From contig DF239024.1 of assembly GCA_000507305.1 (NCBI GenBank), forward strand, positions 310,001 through 374,000: DNA of 64,000 bases, read 5' to 3'. Every line of letters starts with the position of its first letter. Position 1 is the stretch's first letter. The notes under the pieces were generated by a model that was given only the letters and a program-made list of their open reading frames with translations, was not told the origin of the DNA and did not search any database. Shown here in pieces: positions 50,394-61,364 of this stretch. The translations under genes were made by a program, and so were the position numbers. Origin of the DNA: Breviolum minutum Mf 1.05b.01. Lineage: Eukaryota > Sar > Dinophyceae > Suessiales > Symbiodiniaceae.

Positions 50394-50703
50394 ATTGGTT
50401 CTGAATGAATTGAAATGTGTAGTCAGGTCCATTGAGTTTCCTCCCGGGTGGGTAGAGTAGGTCGGCTGTTTTCCTAGCATGGAAGGGTCACCGAAAGCCA
50501 CTTCCATTGTTCGTATGGAAAGAGCAGCCGGGAGCGTGTCGACAAGAAATGAGATTTAATGGATAGTTGCTTCATGTTGTTTCTTGATCTTATTCCTGTT
50601 TTTAGAAGTTTCAAACTTTCGGATTGAAACAATCAAGTTGAACATCAACAATCAAAAATATCAAAACCATGTACCCTCTGACAAAAAAAACATACCTTTG
50701 ATA

Positions 50704-50804
50704 CTGTTGATGGCTGAAATCCTGCACCAGTTGACAGGTAGTTTATCCCGTGGTTTACAGAATTCTATACATCCCAGGTAGTGCAGGATTTCTTCCATCA
50801 ACAG
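50704..50804. repeat. Family B TIR element
   Basis: CTGTTGATGG..TTCTTCCATCAACAG with TA on each side. Confidence 0.85.
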
Positions 50805-50812
50805 TATCCTAG

Positions 50813-50986
50813 GTTGCAATCTCCAATCTCCCACCAAACCATGTCTGTTTTTTTGGGGGAAATCTTCCTCCCCCGCACCAAACGTCCGACAGTGGCCGGG
50901 GAGTGAGGTTGAAACCAACCAAAGACACAGCCAGTTGGATGGAACAAGAGTGCAAGGTTTGGGGTGACTCTCACGTGATTGAAATA
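50813..50986 (+). CDS. Candidate exon between family B and family D elements
   Basis: Begins after TATCCTAG just beyond the B element and reads PPPHQTSDSGRGVRLKPTKD and TASWMEQECKVWGDSHVIE up to the family D element at 50985. The second half is strongly protein-like. The minus strand (50661-51155) is also open. Product unknown. Confidence 0.5.
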
Positions 50987-51091
50987 CACCCCGGAAGATT
51001 AACGGCTGGAACATAATCATGGAGGTTTGGAAGATCATTTTCCTTTCTAAATGGGTGATTTGTAGGTTCCATCTTAATCTTCCAGGGCGTA
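50985..51091. repeat. Family D fold-back element
   Basis: 'acaccccggaagattaacgg' and 'ccatcttaatcttccagggc' are inverted ends. Confidence 0.75.
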
Positions 51092-51406
51092 TGGGTGTTT
51101 CCAAACAATAGCGGGGGGCCCCAAAATGGATGTTGAAAATAATGGAGCACCACATTTTTTAATGGATGCTTTGGGGGGAAAACCCACGGTACTTAGTAAG
51201 GTAGTAACTTGATTGTAAGTGCGTTGTGAGTCCCATAAATAGGTTATAAACCAGTTTACTATCTGGTTACTAATCTTCTATGAACATCCCAGTATGGACA
51301 TCCCAAATGTGGCGAATGTAACGGAAGCTGAATTAAAAAAATGGACAAAGAATTTGGATTGGTGAAGTATGATTGATTTGCCTAAAATGCGTGTGGCAAA
51401 GGTTTT

Positions 51407-51499
51407 CTAGGTGGTGGTTTTTTATTGTCACCCCGAACCTTGGGGAAATGATCCAACTTGACGATCATATTTTTCAGATGGGTTGAAACCACTAACTAG
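51407..51499. repeat. Family A TIR element with target duplication
   Basis: CTAGGTGGTGG..CCACTAACTAG flanked by GTTTT on both sides (51402-51406, 51500-51504). Confidence 0.8.
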
Positions 51500-51523
51500 G
51501 TTTTGATTGAATTGTCAACTAAT

Positions 51524-51790
51524 GGGGAAATTTGGTGGTTTGCGGCCCGGTGGTTTGGGATTCGAATCGGGGTACCCCTTTCAGTACAATTCCTTTCAAA
51601 TGAGCCACGAAAATTACTCCTTATTTTACAAAATACTGCTTGTTTAATAGGGACCCTTAATGGTTTAGTTATGAAATAATCCCCATATAACTGGGTCGTA
51701 TTTCATCCCCTATATACCCCAAAACAACCAGGGCCCTTTTTTTCATTGCTCAAATAGCCAAACCACAGGGCCACAAACCACCAATTTAGC
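51524..51790. repeat. Family K element containing a reversed family I unit
   Basis: K arms at both ends ('aaatttggtggtttgcggcc', 'ggccacaaaccaccaattta') enclose a reversed family I sequence at about 51632-51762, so I lies nested in K. Confidence 0.65.
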
Positions 51791-52092
51791 ATAGGCATTA
51801 ACCGTCATATTCGCAGATGATGATTAGGGTGTCCAATCACCGAAACGCAACGCATAGTATTTAGGTTCCATGAAACCATTCTCCGAAGATGGGTTAGTGG
51901 ATACTAGATGGATCCGAAAGATTAAACCCTCCAATCCTTATCAAACTTGATATGAACACTTCGTATGAACAAACACATTGCCAGCTTGATCAAAGATGAA
52001 GTGGATTTGGTTGCCATTTGATACCTTTTTTTACTCCATAGTTAGGAGGCAGCAAGAAGAACCCCCCCCTACAGTGAAGAAGGATGTTTTAG

Positions 52093-52196
52093 AATTGTCT
52101 CCTCGAAGTGATTCTTTTTGTTGCGCCACTTAACCAACCAGAACAAAATCATCGAATGCACAAGTTTTGCGATCACATGATCACAAAACCTACAAG
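52093..52196 (+). CDS. Candidate exon between a TTTTAG acceptor and a family F donor
   Basis: Acceptor 'gatgttttag' ends at 52092. The frame reads NCLLEVILFVAPLNQPEQNH and RMHKFCDHMITKPT and ends CCTACAAG|GTATGCACC, a diverged F terminus. The donor GTATG is good. Product unknown. Confidence 0.5.
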
Positions 52197-52319
52197 GTAT
52201 GCACCTACTAGTTATAGTTATTTCAGTAGGGAAGTTTCACCCCAGGCAAACCCATTTCTGAAATGTGCCATTTTTTTCGGGGCTAACCATGTCACTCCAG
52301 TGGATCACTGGTTTTTGGG

Positions 52320-52425
52320 GTGAAGGTCATGGGGCAAATGCCTTTCATGTACTCTTGCATCTTGGCAGAAAAAAATGAAAAAGAACAACCAGGGAAGGGA
52401 GGGGAGGTCAGTAACCTACATGACT
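52320..52425 (+). CDS. Coding-like island
   Basis: Reads VMGQMPFMYSCILAEKNEKE and QPGKGGEVSNLHDW before running into family V sequence (52418-52530, sister copy 57022-57130). Product unknown. Confidence 0.35.
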
Positions 52426-53057
52426 GGCCAAACCGGCTAAACTTGGAAACCTTTGTTTTTTTGGATGACGAGTTTTTTTTAGTAGGGAAAATAGGCCGTT
52501 CAAACTTTTATTTCAGGGTCTAATTGGCTAGGTGAGGTACAAGATTTCAAATTGATCGGATGATAGATGCCAAGATATTGAAAGGACAATTTTTATAGGT
52601 TTATATCGCTAATAGATACTTTCAATTCAAGATGCGGATGAACCAGAAATTCTATGAAATTTGAATATTTACTTGGTTAGGTACATGTATGTATATATGT
52701 CTATATTTGTTGTTTGTTGTTTGTTTCAAGCACAGAGTTGCAATGTGCAGCGACTTAATGGGGCTGCTACACCATGAATTTGAAACTAACATGACATAGC
52801 ACGTGACTTGTTTTTGGCTTATATCCACCCTAGACATCCAAATACTTGTTTTAGGTATGTTGTTGCTGGGGTCCAAATACATTTTCAGGAGGTGTTTGGA
52901 TGTCTAGGGGCAAGGAATCATCAAACATATTTTTTCAGAATCAGATTGATTTTTCAGGACACCTGGAGACATGATCCAATTTGACTAGTATTTTGGAAAG
53001 GGTGGCTCAAGCACCAGAAAAATTCAACAAATCATTGTGATTTCCACCTAAATATTA

Positions 53058-53164
53058 TCCCTAGACATCCATTGCCACCTCCTGAGGTTCGGTATTTGGA
53101 CCCCCCAAAACATACCAATCACACACCAAACACCTCAGTTTCAGTATTCGCCTGGATGTTTAAG
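53058..53164. repeat. Family G TIR element, good copy
   Basis: 'cctagacatccattgccacc' to 'tattcgcctggatgtttaag', with interior 'cataccaatcacacaccaaa' shared by the other G copies. Confidence 0.75.
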
Positions 53165-53255
53165 GTATGTTTGGACCCAGAAAAAACCAACATGCTTTGA
53201 GCTCTTCCTTTCCCCAACAAAAAATCATAACATAAATAAACACCTTCCAACCCCC

Positions 53256-53374
53256 AACGACACCGAAGATCACGGGGCGTTTGAAGTTCTCCAAGTTGCC
53301 ACGTCGCGTTACCCGAGAGGCTCCAACAAGATCAATGTCTTAGTGCAGAAACTTGGTGGAGTTATAGTTACAAG
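53256..53374 (+). CDS. Candidate exon ending at a family F element
   Basis: One frame reads NDTEDHGAFEVLQVATSRYP and RGSNKINVLVQKLGGVIVT and ends GTTACAAG|GTGGGCCCC, the F terminus. The sequence is clearly protein-like and the edge is exact. The left edge is unclear. Product unknown. Confidence 0.6.
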
Positions 53375-53620
53375 GTGGGCCCCCAAACAGTTACCCTCTG
53401 GCAAACTAACATGGCAATGGAAAGTTCCCTTTTTTAGTATAGGAAACACATCTTCAAATGGTCCATTTTCCATAGCCATAGCTATGTTAGTTTACTGGAG
53501 TGTATAAGTGGAGTTTGTTTTAACCCTATAAGTATAGGGTGAAATAACTTCCGGCAAACCCATGTATTTTCGGCCATTTACAGGGGCCACATAACTCCAA
53601 TTACAACTTGTAGGGTCCAA
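53371..53620. repeat. Family F element with nested family D element
   Basis: The F left end CAAGGTGGGCCCC is separated from the rest of F ('aagtggagtttgttttaacc') by a family D element at 53391-53506. Confidence 0.7.
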
Positions 53621-55700
53621 TCTATACCCCAATCTTCCAGTTCCCTTGTATTTCAGATATTTCAATGATATTTCAGGCTTTTCAAAAATATCACACCAAC
53701 CCAAGAATCAGCCAAAATCTCAAGTTTAGTGGTGGGGGACTGGAGATCCAAGTAGGAGACCCTTGCGGTTTACGCATCCAAACCCTTATATACTTAGAGG
53801 ATCATCCCAGCTAGTGAATGGTTAACAACCATGGTTAAGAACTCCCCTAATTAGGGGTTGTTCCCCTTCCAAATGGCCTAAATGACTTAAATGGGGGTTA
53901 CTAGCCACTGACAAGTCCTGGGATCATCCTCCAAGTAGGAGGGTCCCAGCTGATTCTGAGGGCAGAATCAACCATGGATACCTATAGGTTTTGATGCTGG
54001 AATGCAAAGTTCTGCCTTTGAAGAAAACACGAATCAAACACATCCAATTCAAGTGGGCTATGAAAACAAAACGGGTTGTTTCCGGTCTAAAGGGGATCAT
54101 ACTACCCAATATGTGGGGATTGTAATAAACCAGTGCAAGGATCCCTATTAAACACCAGGACTCAATGGACAGTTGTCCATATTTTGTCAGTTTGGTGTGT
54201 GTTTCCAGGTGTCATTACATTACCCATTTTGGGGGAAATCAAACAACAGAAAATCTATGGCGATTTTGAGGGATTTCCCATGCAGCCTTGTAACAATTCA
54301 ATGCATTTTTTGGGTTGGTACTACTGTTGATGGCTGAAATCCTGCATCAGTTGATAGGTAGTTTACCCATTATTTCCAGGGTTTTATACATCCCAGTGGT
54401 GCAGGATTTCTTCCATCAACAGTATCATGACCCCTGGTTTCTCTCATGTTTCTCCACAAAAACCCTTGAGGAAATGTGGTTTTGACAATGCCTTCGTCAT
54501 GTCCAGCAACTTGGGTGAAAACTGAGAGGTAGGGAGATTTTGCGGCGAACTTGCCATTTCGGTAGGCTCATATAAACCAACAAAACATGGACCTGGAGTC
54601 TTAGATGTACCTTAATTTCAAAATAGATTGGCACAGATACCAAGAGGCAGGGTTCGTAAAGGGTCCTTTTAAACGAATATGTAGGGACTGTGCTATCTAC
54701 TTTTCAATTATTTACTGTATTTCTTATCGTAGAGGTTGATGTTGATATTCCGGGTGCCTATGTTGGTTTTTCATACGGAGGTTACACCCCTGAAATTCAA
54801 CATGGAACCTGGAAATGATGGTTTTCAATAGGAATCTCCTTTTCCAAGGGCCCATTTTCAGGTTCCATGTTTGTTTTGGGGGGTGTATCCTAGAATTCCT
54901 ATCTCCCGGAGGCTCGGATGTTCCATGTATTTTACATATCTACCTACGTTTACCATAGACGTCAAGGAAATGTAGAGAAGTATTCCATACATGGATGTTT
55001 CCAAAAATAGTGGTACCCCAAAATGGATGGTTTATAATGGAACACCTTATTAAAATTGATGATTTGGGGGTACCTCTATTTTTGGAAACACCCACATGGA
55101 GAGTATGGGGGTATTAATTTGGAACATTTGGGAACTGAATTACGACCCTTTCTGATTTTTCTGTTGTTTTTTCGTATAGGAAGAAATCCCTTGTTTTTTT
55201 TTTTCCGGAGGGTTGATCGAGGTCACTGCAGGATCTATAATTATACACGGATAGGATCCATGTATGATTGATTTAACTATACATGTACCAGACAAATCAA
55301 TCAAATGCATGTCAAAATACCAAAGTAACTTCCATGGACCCTATTTGGAACATGTTTCTTTGTCAAACTCTGAAGTTTGAATAAAAATCACTCATATGTT
55401 GGAATGACATTTTTTGTTAAGATAATCATACTTACCATGGGTGATCAGAGGGAAAATGGTGGTACTCTTGGGATACCCTAGCAGTTTAACCCTCCAAGGA
55501 GCCCTTGAAAAGGGGATATACCCAATGAATATCCACTATTGCCACTAAAAAGGTGCATATGGGTTGGATTATTAAGGGGCCCCCCCACCATTTTCCGTAC
55601 AAGGTGAGATCTCGCCGGTGTTTTGTTCCATTTTACTGCGACAAACAGCTATGCTATGCTATGGCTAATCTTTGCCACGTCCCTTATATACCGTTTTTTT
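53620..55700. other. Repeat-rich stretch without a convincing gene
   Basis: Family J (53791-53938), I (54095-54175), B (54324-54422), D (54783-54888), H (54921-55000), Q (54990-55093) and H (55250-55346). No frame is supported apart from short scraps. Confidence 0.5.
54324..54422. repeat. Family B TIR element
   Basis: CTGTTGATGGCTGAAATCCT..TCTTCCATCAACAG with TA on each side. Confidence 0.85.
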
Positions 55701-55708
55701 TTTAGAAG

Positions 55709-55795
55709 ACCTAGTGTTTCTGAGGCCAAAAAAGCAAGCAGCAGCTATTATACTACATATTCTTGTGAAGAACATTGCAGGGGTGGTAGGTTGAC
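55709..55795 (+). CDS. Coding-like island after T-rich acceptor
   Basis: 'ttttttttttag' ends near 55705. Frames read EDLVFLRPKKQAAAIILHIL or RRPSVSEAKKASSSYYTTYS; both are open to about 55795. Ambiguous. Confidence 0.35.
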
Positions 55796-56028
55796 CAGCC
55801 ATAAAAGAAATATCATACATGGATCCTATGGGTTTTGAATTGTATGCATTTAAGATTTCCACAAACCAAGCAGGGAACTGATTTTGTGTGTTTGAATTCT
55901 ATTCTTGTGGAAATATTCAGGTGCAGGTGAGTAGCGGTCAAAACTTTGGTTATTTGCTCTGTATTGGGGATTATACTACCCAGTTGCATTAGGATTATGT
56001 ATATATATGTATATACACCTTACCCAAA

Positions 56029-56112
56029 CAATTTATGTACGGTATATTTACCTACATTTACCATTAAAATCAACCAAATGTTGGTACATATACCATACAT
56101 GGATGGTATGGG
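56029..56112. repeat. Family H hairpin element
   Basis: 'tgtacggtatatttacctac' and 'ttggtacatataccatacat' form long inverted arms. Confidence 0.8.
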
Positions 56113-56244
56113 TTATACTTAGCCATTATTAGGCCATGTTATAAACCCTCATATAGACCGTGTATTATCCATTAGCCATGTAGCAGCGTATATAGACCCT
56201 ATACCGCCTATACCAATTAAGCTCCCCGTTAACCAATCAGTACA

Positions 56245-56478
56245 ATGGAATGTCATGTCATGGTTTTAGAACGTGGCTCAGGTGACTATTTGGTCAACTA
56301 TCCAGCGCCTGTGAATAACAAATCCAGACCAAACAATGTGACTTGCCGCAATTTTGAAGATACTGGAAAAAGGGCCATTGGCAAACTTACTATTGATGGG
56401 CAGAAAAGGTGCACCAGTGGACCAGATGGGAAAAACATGTATGAAAGCTTGATCACACACGTTACAGTTACAGTGTAA
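56245..56478 (+). CDS. Coding-like island (77 codons), candidate terminal exon
   Basis: Reads GDYLVNYPAPVNNKSRPNNV, TCRNFEDTGKRAIGKLTIDG and QKRCTSGPDGKNMYESLITH to TAA. Asn/Lys/Thr-rich with a beta pattern. ATG at 56245 is possible, but the family I/H repeats upstream make an internal exon start more likely. A family B element follows at 56497. Product unknown. Confidence 0.55.
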   Translation: MECHVMVLERGSGDYLVNYPAPVNNKSRPNNVTCRNFEDTGKRAIGKLTIDGQKRCTSGPDGKNMYESLITHVTVTV

Positions 56479-56496
56479 CAGTGTAAGCAGTTCATA

Positions 56497-56602
56497 CTGT
56501 TGATGGCTGAAATCCTGCACCAGTGGATAGGTAGCTTATCCCATTATTTACAGGGCTTTATACATCCCAGGTGGTTGCTTGGGATTTTTGAACCATCAAC
56601 AG
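56497..56602. repeat. Family B TIR element
   Basis: CTGTTGATGGCTGAAATCCT..TTTTTGAACCATCAACAG with TA on each side. Confidence 0.85.
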
Positions 56603-56831
56603 TAGTGTGGTTGATGCAATTGGTGTTTGAAAAGACAAGTTGAAAAAAACCATCCCAAGCATTGAGGGATTATTACGTCCATCAACATACCGTATGATTT
56701 GCTTGGGTTAAATAACCTTTTTTTTTTCGGACGGGGACACTGACTCGTTTTTCAGTGGGGGCAGAATTTCATCAATTATTTGATCCAATTTTTCATGATG
56801 CACATATGTTCTTCCATGCTACTCTTTCCAG

Positions 56832-56996
56832 GAAGGCGGTCAAAAAGAGAGTCTTTTTTAGAAGGGAATCCACCAGTCGGGTATCTAACAAGGCTTCAGC
56901 TCAGCAAAAAATTCAGCAAATCGCATCACCAAAATATCGCATCACTTCGATGTCCCAGGCGGTGATCGGATCAAAGTTTAGGATCCACGTGGGTTA
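56832..56996 (+). CDS. Candidate exon with strong acceptor
   Basis: 'gctactctttccag' ends at 56831. The frame reads KAVKKRVFFRRESTSRVSNK, ASAQQKIQQIASPKYRITSM and SQAVIGSKFRI. Strongly basic and helical, possibly nucleic-acid binding. A second open frame (56780-56965) exists. Product unknown. Confidence 0.5.
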
Positions 56997-57365
56997 TATG
57001 CCCAATATACTCCATTTATAACTTACTTGGCCAATGGCTAAACGGCTTAAACTTTTTTGGGATGACGAATATTTTTCGTAGGGAAAATAAGCCGTTCAAA
57101 CTTGTATTTCAGGGTTCCATTCGCTAAGTGAGTATAAGTAGGTGAAATAACCCATTGATCCTAACTAACCATTGATCCGATCACTTCCTGTCCGGGACAT
57201 CCATCCGTACTCGAGGACATCATTTTTTATCTTTGCCATGAGTTGGTCGATGGGACTCTTGGTGTTGGAAAAAAAAGATGGAAAGGATTGAAACCATGGT
57301 GTGGGTAAGATGTGGGTAAGATGGGTCCTTCAAAACCATGAGGGGACCGATGTGGGTAAGAGATA

Positions 57366-57548
57366 GTGTTTCAAACTTCTGAGTTTTTTGTTTGGTTGGA
57401 ACACTGTTGCAATGGCATAGTCGATACTGCATCTATAAGCAAATCTGTAAAACAAAGCGGCATGGGAACTCATTGTAATGGCATGGAGAATGATGGAGTA
57501 CACAGCCTTTGGATTATAAACCTGTTCGGGGGGGGGGGGTACACATAA
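57366..57548 (+). CDS. Coding-like island, strand ambiguous
   Basis: The + frame reads GIVDTASISKSVKQSGMGTH and CNGMENDGVHSLWIINLF, then a poly-G run. The minus strand (57330-57626) is also open and plausible. Confidence 0.35.
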   Translation: MFQTSEFFVWLEHCCNGIVDTASISKSVKQSGMGTHCNGMENDGVHSLWIINLFGGGGYT

Positions 57549-57783
57549 CCATGTTTGCAGTTTGTTGTTGCTGTGTTTTTGAGAATGTGACTGACAAGTA
57601 TACCAGCACCTTCCAAGGGGTGCCAATGAAACCCTAAGGGATGGTAAATTGGCACCCTTTAGGAACCATTTGGCACCCTTTGGAAGGTCTAGGTATATTT
57701 AGTGCTTGACTTTTTGCAAAGTCCCATATACTAAGCGTTTAGCTTGCAAACTCCCATCTTTTTCATGAAGAAAAGACCTGCAT

Positions 57784-57893
57784 AGATGATCGGGGCTATT
57801 TACGAAGAGTTGCCTCAACAATGGCATACAAAATGTCCAGTGCAGTGGACGTTTCGAATTCTGCGGTGATTTGGGTGATTTGGTAAGTTGTAC
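57784..57893 (+). CDS. Candidate exon with GTAAGT donor
   Basis: Reads RGYLRRVASTMAYKMSSAVD and VSNSAVIWVIW and ends GATTTG|GTAAGTTG, a canonical donor. Another frame (MIGAIYEELPQQWHTKCPVQ) is open for most of the block. Product unknown. Confidence 0.45.
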
Positions 57894-57920
57894 TACCCTG
57901 TTTGGGGATTATGGAATAGC

Positions 57921-58017
57921 GAGGTGGTGGTTTCAAATATTTGTTATTTTCATCCCTACTGGGGGAAGATTCCCATGTTGACTCATAGTTTTCAAAGGGG
58001 TTGAGACCACCAACTAG
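57921..58017. repeat. Family A TIR element
   Basis: GAGGTGGTGGTTTC..GAGACCACCAACTAG. The left terminus differs; target duplication unclear. Confidence 0.75.
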
Positions 58018-58320
58018 AAAAGAACGGGATTGGATATCGTTTTATTTTGCATAATTCACATTCCTGCACACGCACACTGAACGCACGCTCGGACGTAATT
58101 TAGCCATCAATATCTTATGCCTACATTTTGTGCAATTTGTGTCACTTCACAATGGTGAAGTGTGTTTTCTATCATCATTGATTTTATATCATACAATTCT
58201 TTATATCATGAATCATGAAGAATTGTTATCTATATACTATATATATATATATTTTTTCAACTTATACACGATTTATCCTCATCATACTCACTAACCCTTG
58301 ACGTGTTTCGTCGGTTTGCT

Positions 58321-58476
58321 ATGAAGTTTCACCCTGGGTCCCAGCGACTGTCACCGGAAGTCCTTGCGGCTAGTTTGTTCAGGAATCCCAATCCTTACGC
58401 CGTGGCCAACACTTTCGCCCATGAACTGGCTCATGTGATCCAAGGAGGTTACTCAGACGGCCTGGAAATCCCTTAG
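58321..58476 (+). CDS. Zinc peptidase-like exon with HExxH motif
   Basis: One frame of 51 codons (ATG 58321, TAG 58474) reads RLSPEVLAASLFRNPNPYAV and ANTFAHELAHVIQGGYSDGL. HELAH at 58420-58434, with an apolar residue before it and a helix around it, is the zinc-binding active-site pattern of metallopeptidases. The third zinc ligand would be in another exon. The ATG may be internal; 'ctgggtcccag' at 58344 is a possible acceptor. The peptidase family cannot be named from this fragment. HExxH occurs by chance, but the surrounding sequence is clearly protein-like. Confidence 0.6.
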   Translation: MKFHPGSQRLSPEVLAASLFRNPNPYAVANTFAHELAHVIQGGYSDGLEIP

Positions 58477-58542
58477 ACAAAAATTTGATGGAATAAATAC
58501 CCAAAGAACCACCGGTTCCAGGTTGGGTAAAATTTCACAATC

Positions 58543-58643
58543 TTGGTGGTGGCAACTCACACATTTTTTATTTTCATCCCTATTTGGGGAAATGATCCAA
58601 TTTGACTAATATTTTTTTCAAATGGGTTGAAACCACCACCTAG
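58543..58643. repeat. Family A TIR element
   Basis: CTTGGTGGTGGCAAC..GAAACCACCACCTAG; flanks CAAT and TAAT give only a partial duplication. Confidence 0.75.
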
Positions 58644-59170
58644 TAATGGGATTTCAAATGCCAACATCAACTGGTGAACGCCGGATTTCTTCCAACCATC
58701 AACAGAAAGGTCTCAAAAATTAGGAAACCGTCAACAACGATCCCAACAAAGGTTGGTGAAAATTGCTGCCCACTTTTCTCAGGATATTTATAGAGTTATA
58801 ACTATAACCCTATTTATAACTGGTAGGGACCCATGTTGTAGGGATTATTTGTTGTTTATGACTTATGACTCCAAATTTGACTTGTGCAGATGTTTCAGGT
58901 TTGAAACTTAATAAACGAACCATTTTTTTGCACTCCCTGAAACTAAGAGACCATTTTGCACACGAACAGATGATGCTAGGAAGACCACCTTTCTCAACTT
59001 TCCTTTAGGAGGGTATTGCTGCCGTCAAACTTTTGAGGAAAGTTAGTCAATTTATCTACTGTTACAGGTAGCAAAATCTAAGCAATCATCTCTTTTAGGG
59101 GCAAAACAAATATACATGTTGGTTTTTTGTTTTTTCTATCCCGATATGTTTGTGAGATTTTTTTTTTCCA

Positions 59171-59745
59171 TACCCTCCCCCTAAAACTAATGTGGAGTTG
59201 CGTGCAAATTCTTCTGTCTATGATTTGAGACAAGCTGCAAAGTTCCTTGGAATTTCACAAGCTGGTTCCAAGAGGAAAATCTATGAACGAGTTTGCACCA
59301 GTCATTTGTTGGCATTGAGGAGGCAAGCTGTTGAGATTGCAGAGGAAGCTTATCAACGAGATGTTGTTGAGCCGAGGGTTCCATTGCCTGTTAGGCAACC
59401 TAGTGATCGTGAGAGGATGTTGCACAACATGACACACATTCCCTATCGAAGTTGGTGCCCTCACTGCATAGCTTGCAAAGCTCATGATGACCATCATCCT
59501 AACGTTCCACCAGAACGTGCAGCAGAACGAGAGTTTCCTGTGATTCAGTTAGATCTGTTTTATGGCAGTGGAGGCTCAATTCATTTGCTTTCGATCGATA
59601 TGTGGACTCGATATACGCAAATTTTGCCTTTACGAATGAAGTCTGCTTCAGTCATTGCAACAGGAATCATTAACTTCTGGGGCTTGCTTAGATATTTTCA
59701 ACAAGTTGAATTTTGCAAACAACTGCTGTTAGGTTTCAGGGAACC
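59171..59745. mobile_element. Possible family C-type element carrying a captured integrase fragment
   Basis: The left edge TACCCTCCCCCTAAAACTAA and the right edge CTGTTAGGTTTCAGGGAA resemble the two inverted ends of family C (compare 34292-34412 and 44504-44624). The space between them is filled by 59192-59720, retroelement pol sequence. Element capture or insertion next to a decayed C element are both possible. Confidence 0.45.
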
Positions 59746-59758
59746 GGGAAAGTCATGA
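59192..59758 (+). pseudogene. Truncated retroelement pol fragment: SAP-like helix, integrase zinc motif and first catalytic Asp
   Basis: Open frame of about 188 codons without a convincing ATG. It starts with a SAP-like helix (LRQAAKFLGISQAGSKRKIY), continues to an integrase HHCC motif (HNMTHIPYRSWCPHCIACKA) and a core start with the first catalytic Asp (VIQLDLFYGSG), then IDMWTRYTQILPL. The similarity to integrase stops at VEFC (about 59715), immediately before the position where the second catalytic Asp is expected. Protease, RT and LTRs are absent. It differs from the intact copia element in this window. Non-functional as an integrase. Confidence 0.8.
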
Positions 59759-59759
59759 C

Positions 59760-60810
59760 GAGGAATGGAAAAAGAGACACACCCCTAACATCCCGATGAA
59801 TCAAGGAACCCAAAGATTTTCACCCCATTGCATCGGAAAAATCATCCCACTCAAAACCTCCGGTCCTTTTTGGGGTTCAAAATGTTAGTTTGTTGGTGGC
59901 GTAGCCTATAGACATTCAAGCCATCCTCCAGTCATGCCTGGTGACGATAACCCCTTTTTTAGCCGAGCTTGCCGAAAGAAGATCCACCCAGGTGGCCGGG
60001 CCAAAATACCGAAGCTCAATAGGAATGACTGGATGTCTACCATGATCCAATTCTAAATGGGGTTATAACGTACCCAGGCAAAGCACAGACATTTTCAGCT
60101 ATTTAGGGTTTCAGGACCAGTCATAGGTGGAGATATTTTCACCCCTATAAATGGCCTTTTAAATAAATATGGGTAACTAGGGTTATAGCAAATAGACTTG
60201 TGCCATAGCCCTTCAAAACCAGCCCCTTCAGTGATGAAGGAATAGTTGCTGGAACTACAGGATTTTCCCAAATTTCCTTTGATAAGGTAAGTTATACATA
60301 TATATATATATATTTATATCCAATATTTCTATAGGTGTCCCTAAATCTCACCCCATTTGTCACAAGGTGGGGAAAATGTTGGGCCCCCCTTTTTTCAAAA
60401 CCGAGGTTTTGGCAGCAGTTCGGGTGTCATGATGGAAGGTGGTGCCACCTGGTTGGAAGGTGCGTAGCTTCGGTGGTTTGATTGGTATGTTGAACCGGGG
60501 CGTCCAAAAAAACCGAACCTCAGTTGAGGAGTTTTGGATTATCTAAGGGCGGGAAGATCCGCTGAAAAAAAGTGGGGGGGGTTCAGTTTCAGGGGTTTTG
60601 GAGTTTTGATCTTAACCACAAGATTATTCCATGTGTAGGGTATATATTTATTGATTACTTTATTACTATTTATTTACTGGACGTACCATTTGGTTGGTTT
60701 TCTTTAATGGTAGATATCATACTGTAGGTACCAGTCACATAAGGATCCCGTGTGTTCTGGCATGTTGTTTGAGTGTCTAATTGTTCAAAGAAATACTCAA
60801 TTATAACATG
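59760..60810. other. Stretch without a convincing gene
   Basis: A decayed D/C end near 59780-59900, an F-like tract (60050-60200), a TA tract (60297-60320) and an H-like hairpin (60645-60750). Confidence 0.4.
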
Positions 60811-60815
60811 CCTAA

Positions 60816-60914
60816 ACCATCACCAGCGCCAATAGTAAGTGGAAGTGCCAGATGTATGCCTATGGTGTGAGTGCTGGAGGCGGTGTGCTTCTCAGCTACT
60901 GTCGTTTTGTTTGA
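60816..60914 (+). CDS. Hydrolase-like island with GxSxG motif
   Basis: Open between TAA 60813 and TGA 60912. Reads TITSANSKWKCQMYAYGVSA followed by GGGVLLSYCRF. YGVSAGGGVLLSY has the form of the nucleophile elbow (G-x-S-x-G, then Gly and a small/apolar helix) of alpha/beta hydrolases, resembling the YheT/ABHD branch pattern. The Asp and His of a triad are not visible in this short block. Exon edges are not resolved. Confidence 0.5.
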   Translation, partial: TITSANSKWKCQMYAYGVSAGGGVLLSYCRFV

Positions 60915-61364
60915 GAAGTGGATTTTCCCAAAGTTTTCTTTTTTTTTAATGAGATGACCCAATATGTACCACAAACAGTGTGCAAGCTATAAATTCAGGT
61001 TTAGGAATTATGTAAAGAAACAATGCCCAGATAGTTGCACTGCAAAAAAACAAAGACCCTTGTCATACATTCGAACTTAGAACAACTTGATAAAACTTAA
61101 ACCTCTACATAGTTCGTTCCAGTTCCCCGTCATTCTACACTCCCTCCCCTCAGTTTTTTTTTGGACTTCTACCCTACCATCACACCTGAAAACAACATCT
61201 TCAACCACGCAGCACCGGGTGGAACTTGAAAACCAAAAACTACCCCGTGATTTTGGGGGAGCGATAATGGTCGCAAAGGGGGTGATGTATTTTCCGAACC
61301 TAAATGCGGATCGTTTTTGAACCCCAGAATCCGCAAAGTCACAGGGTAGAATACTTTAACTAAG

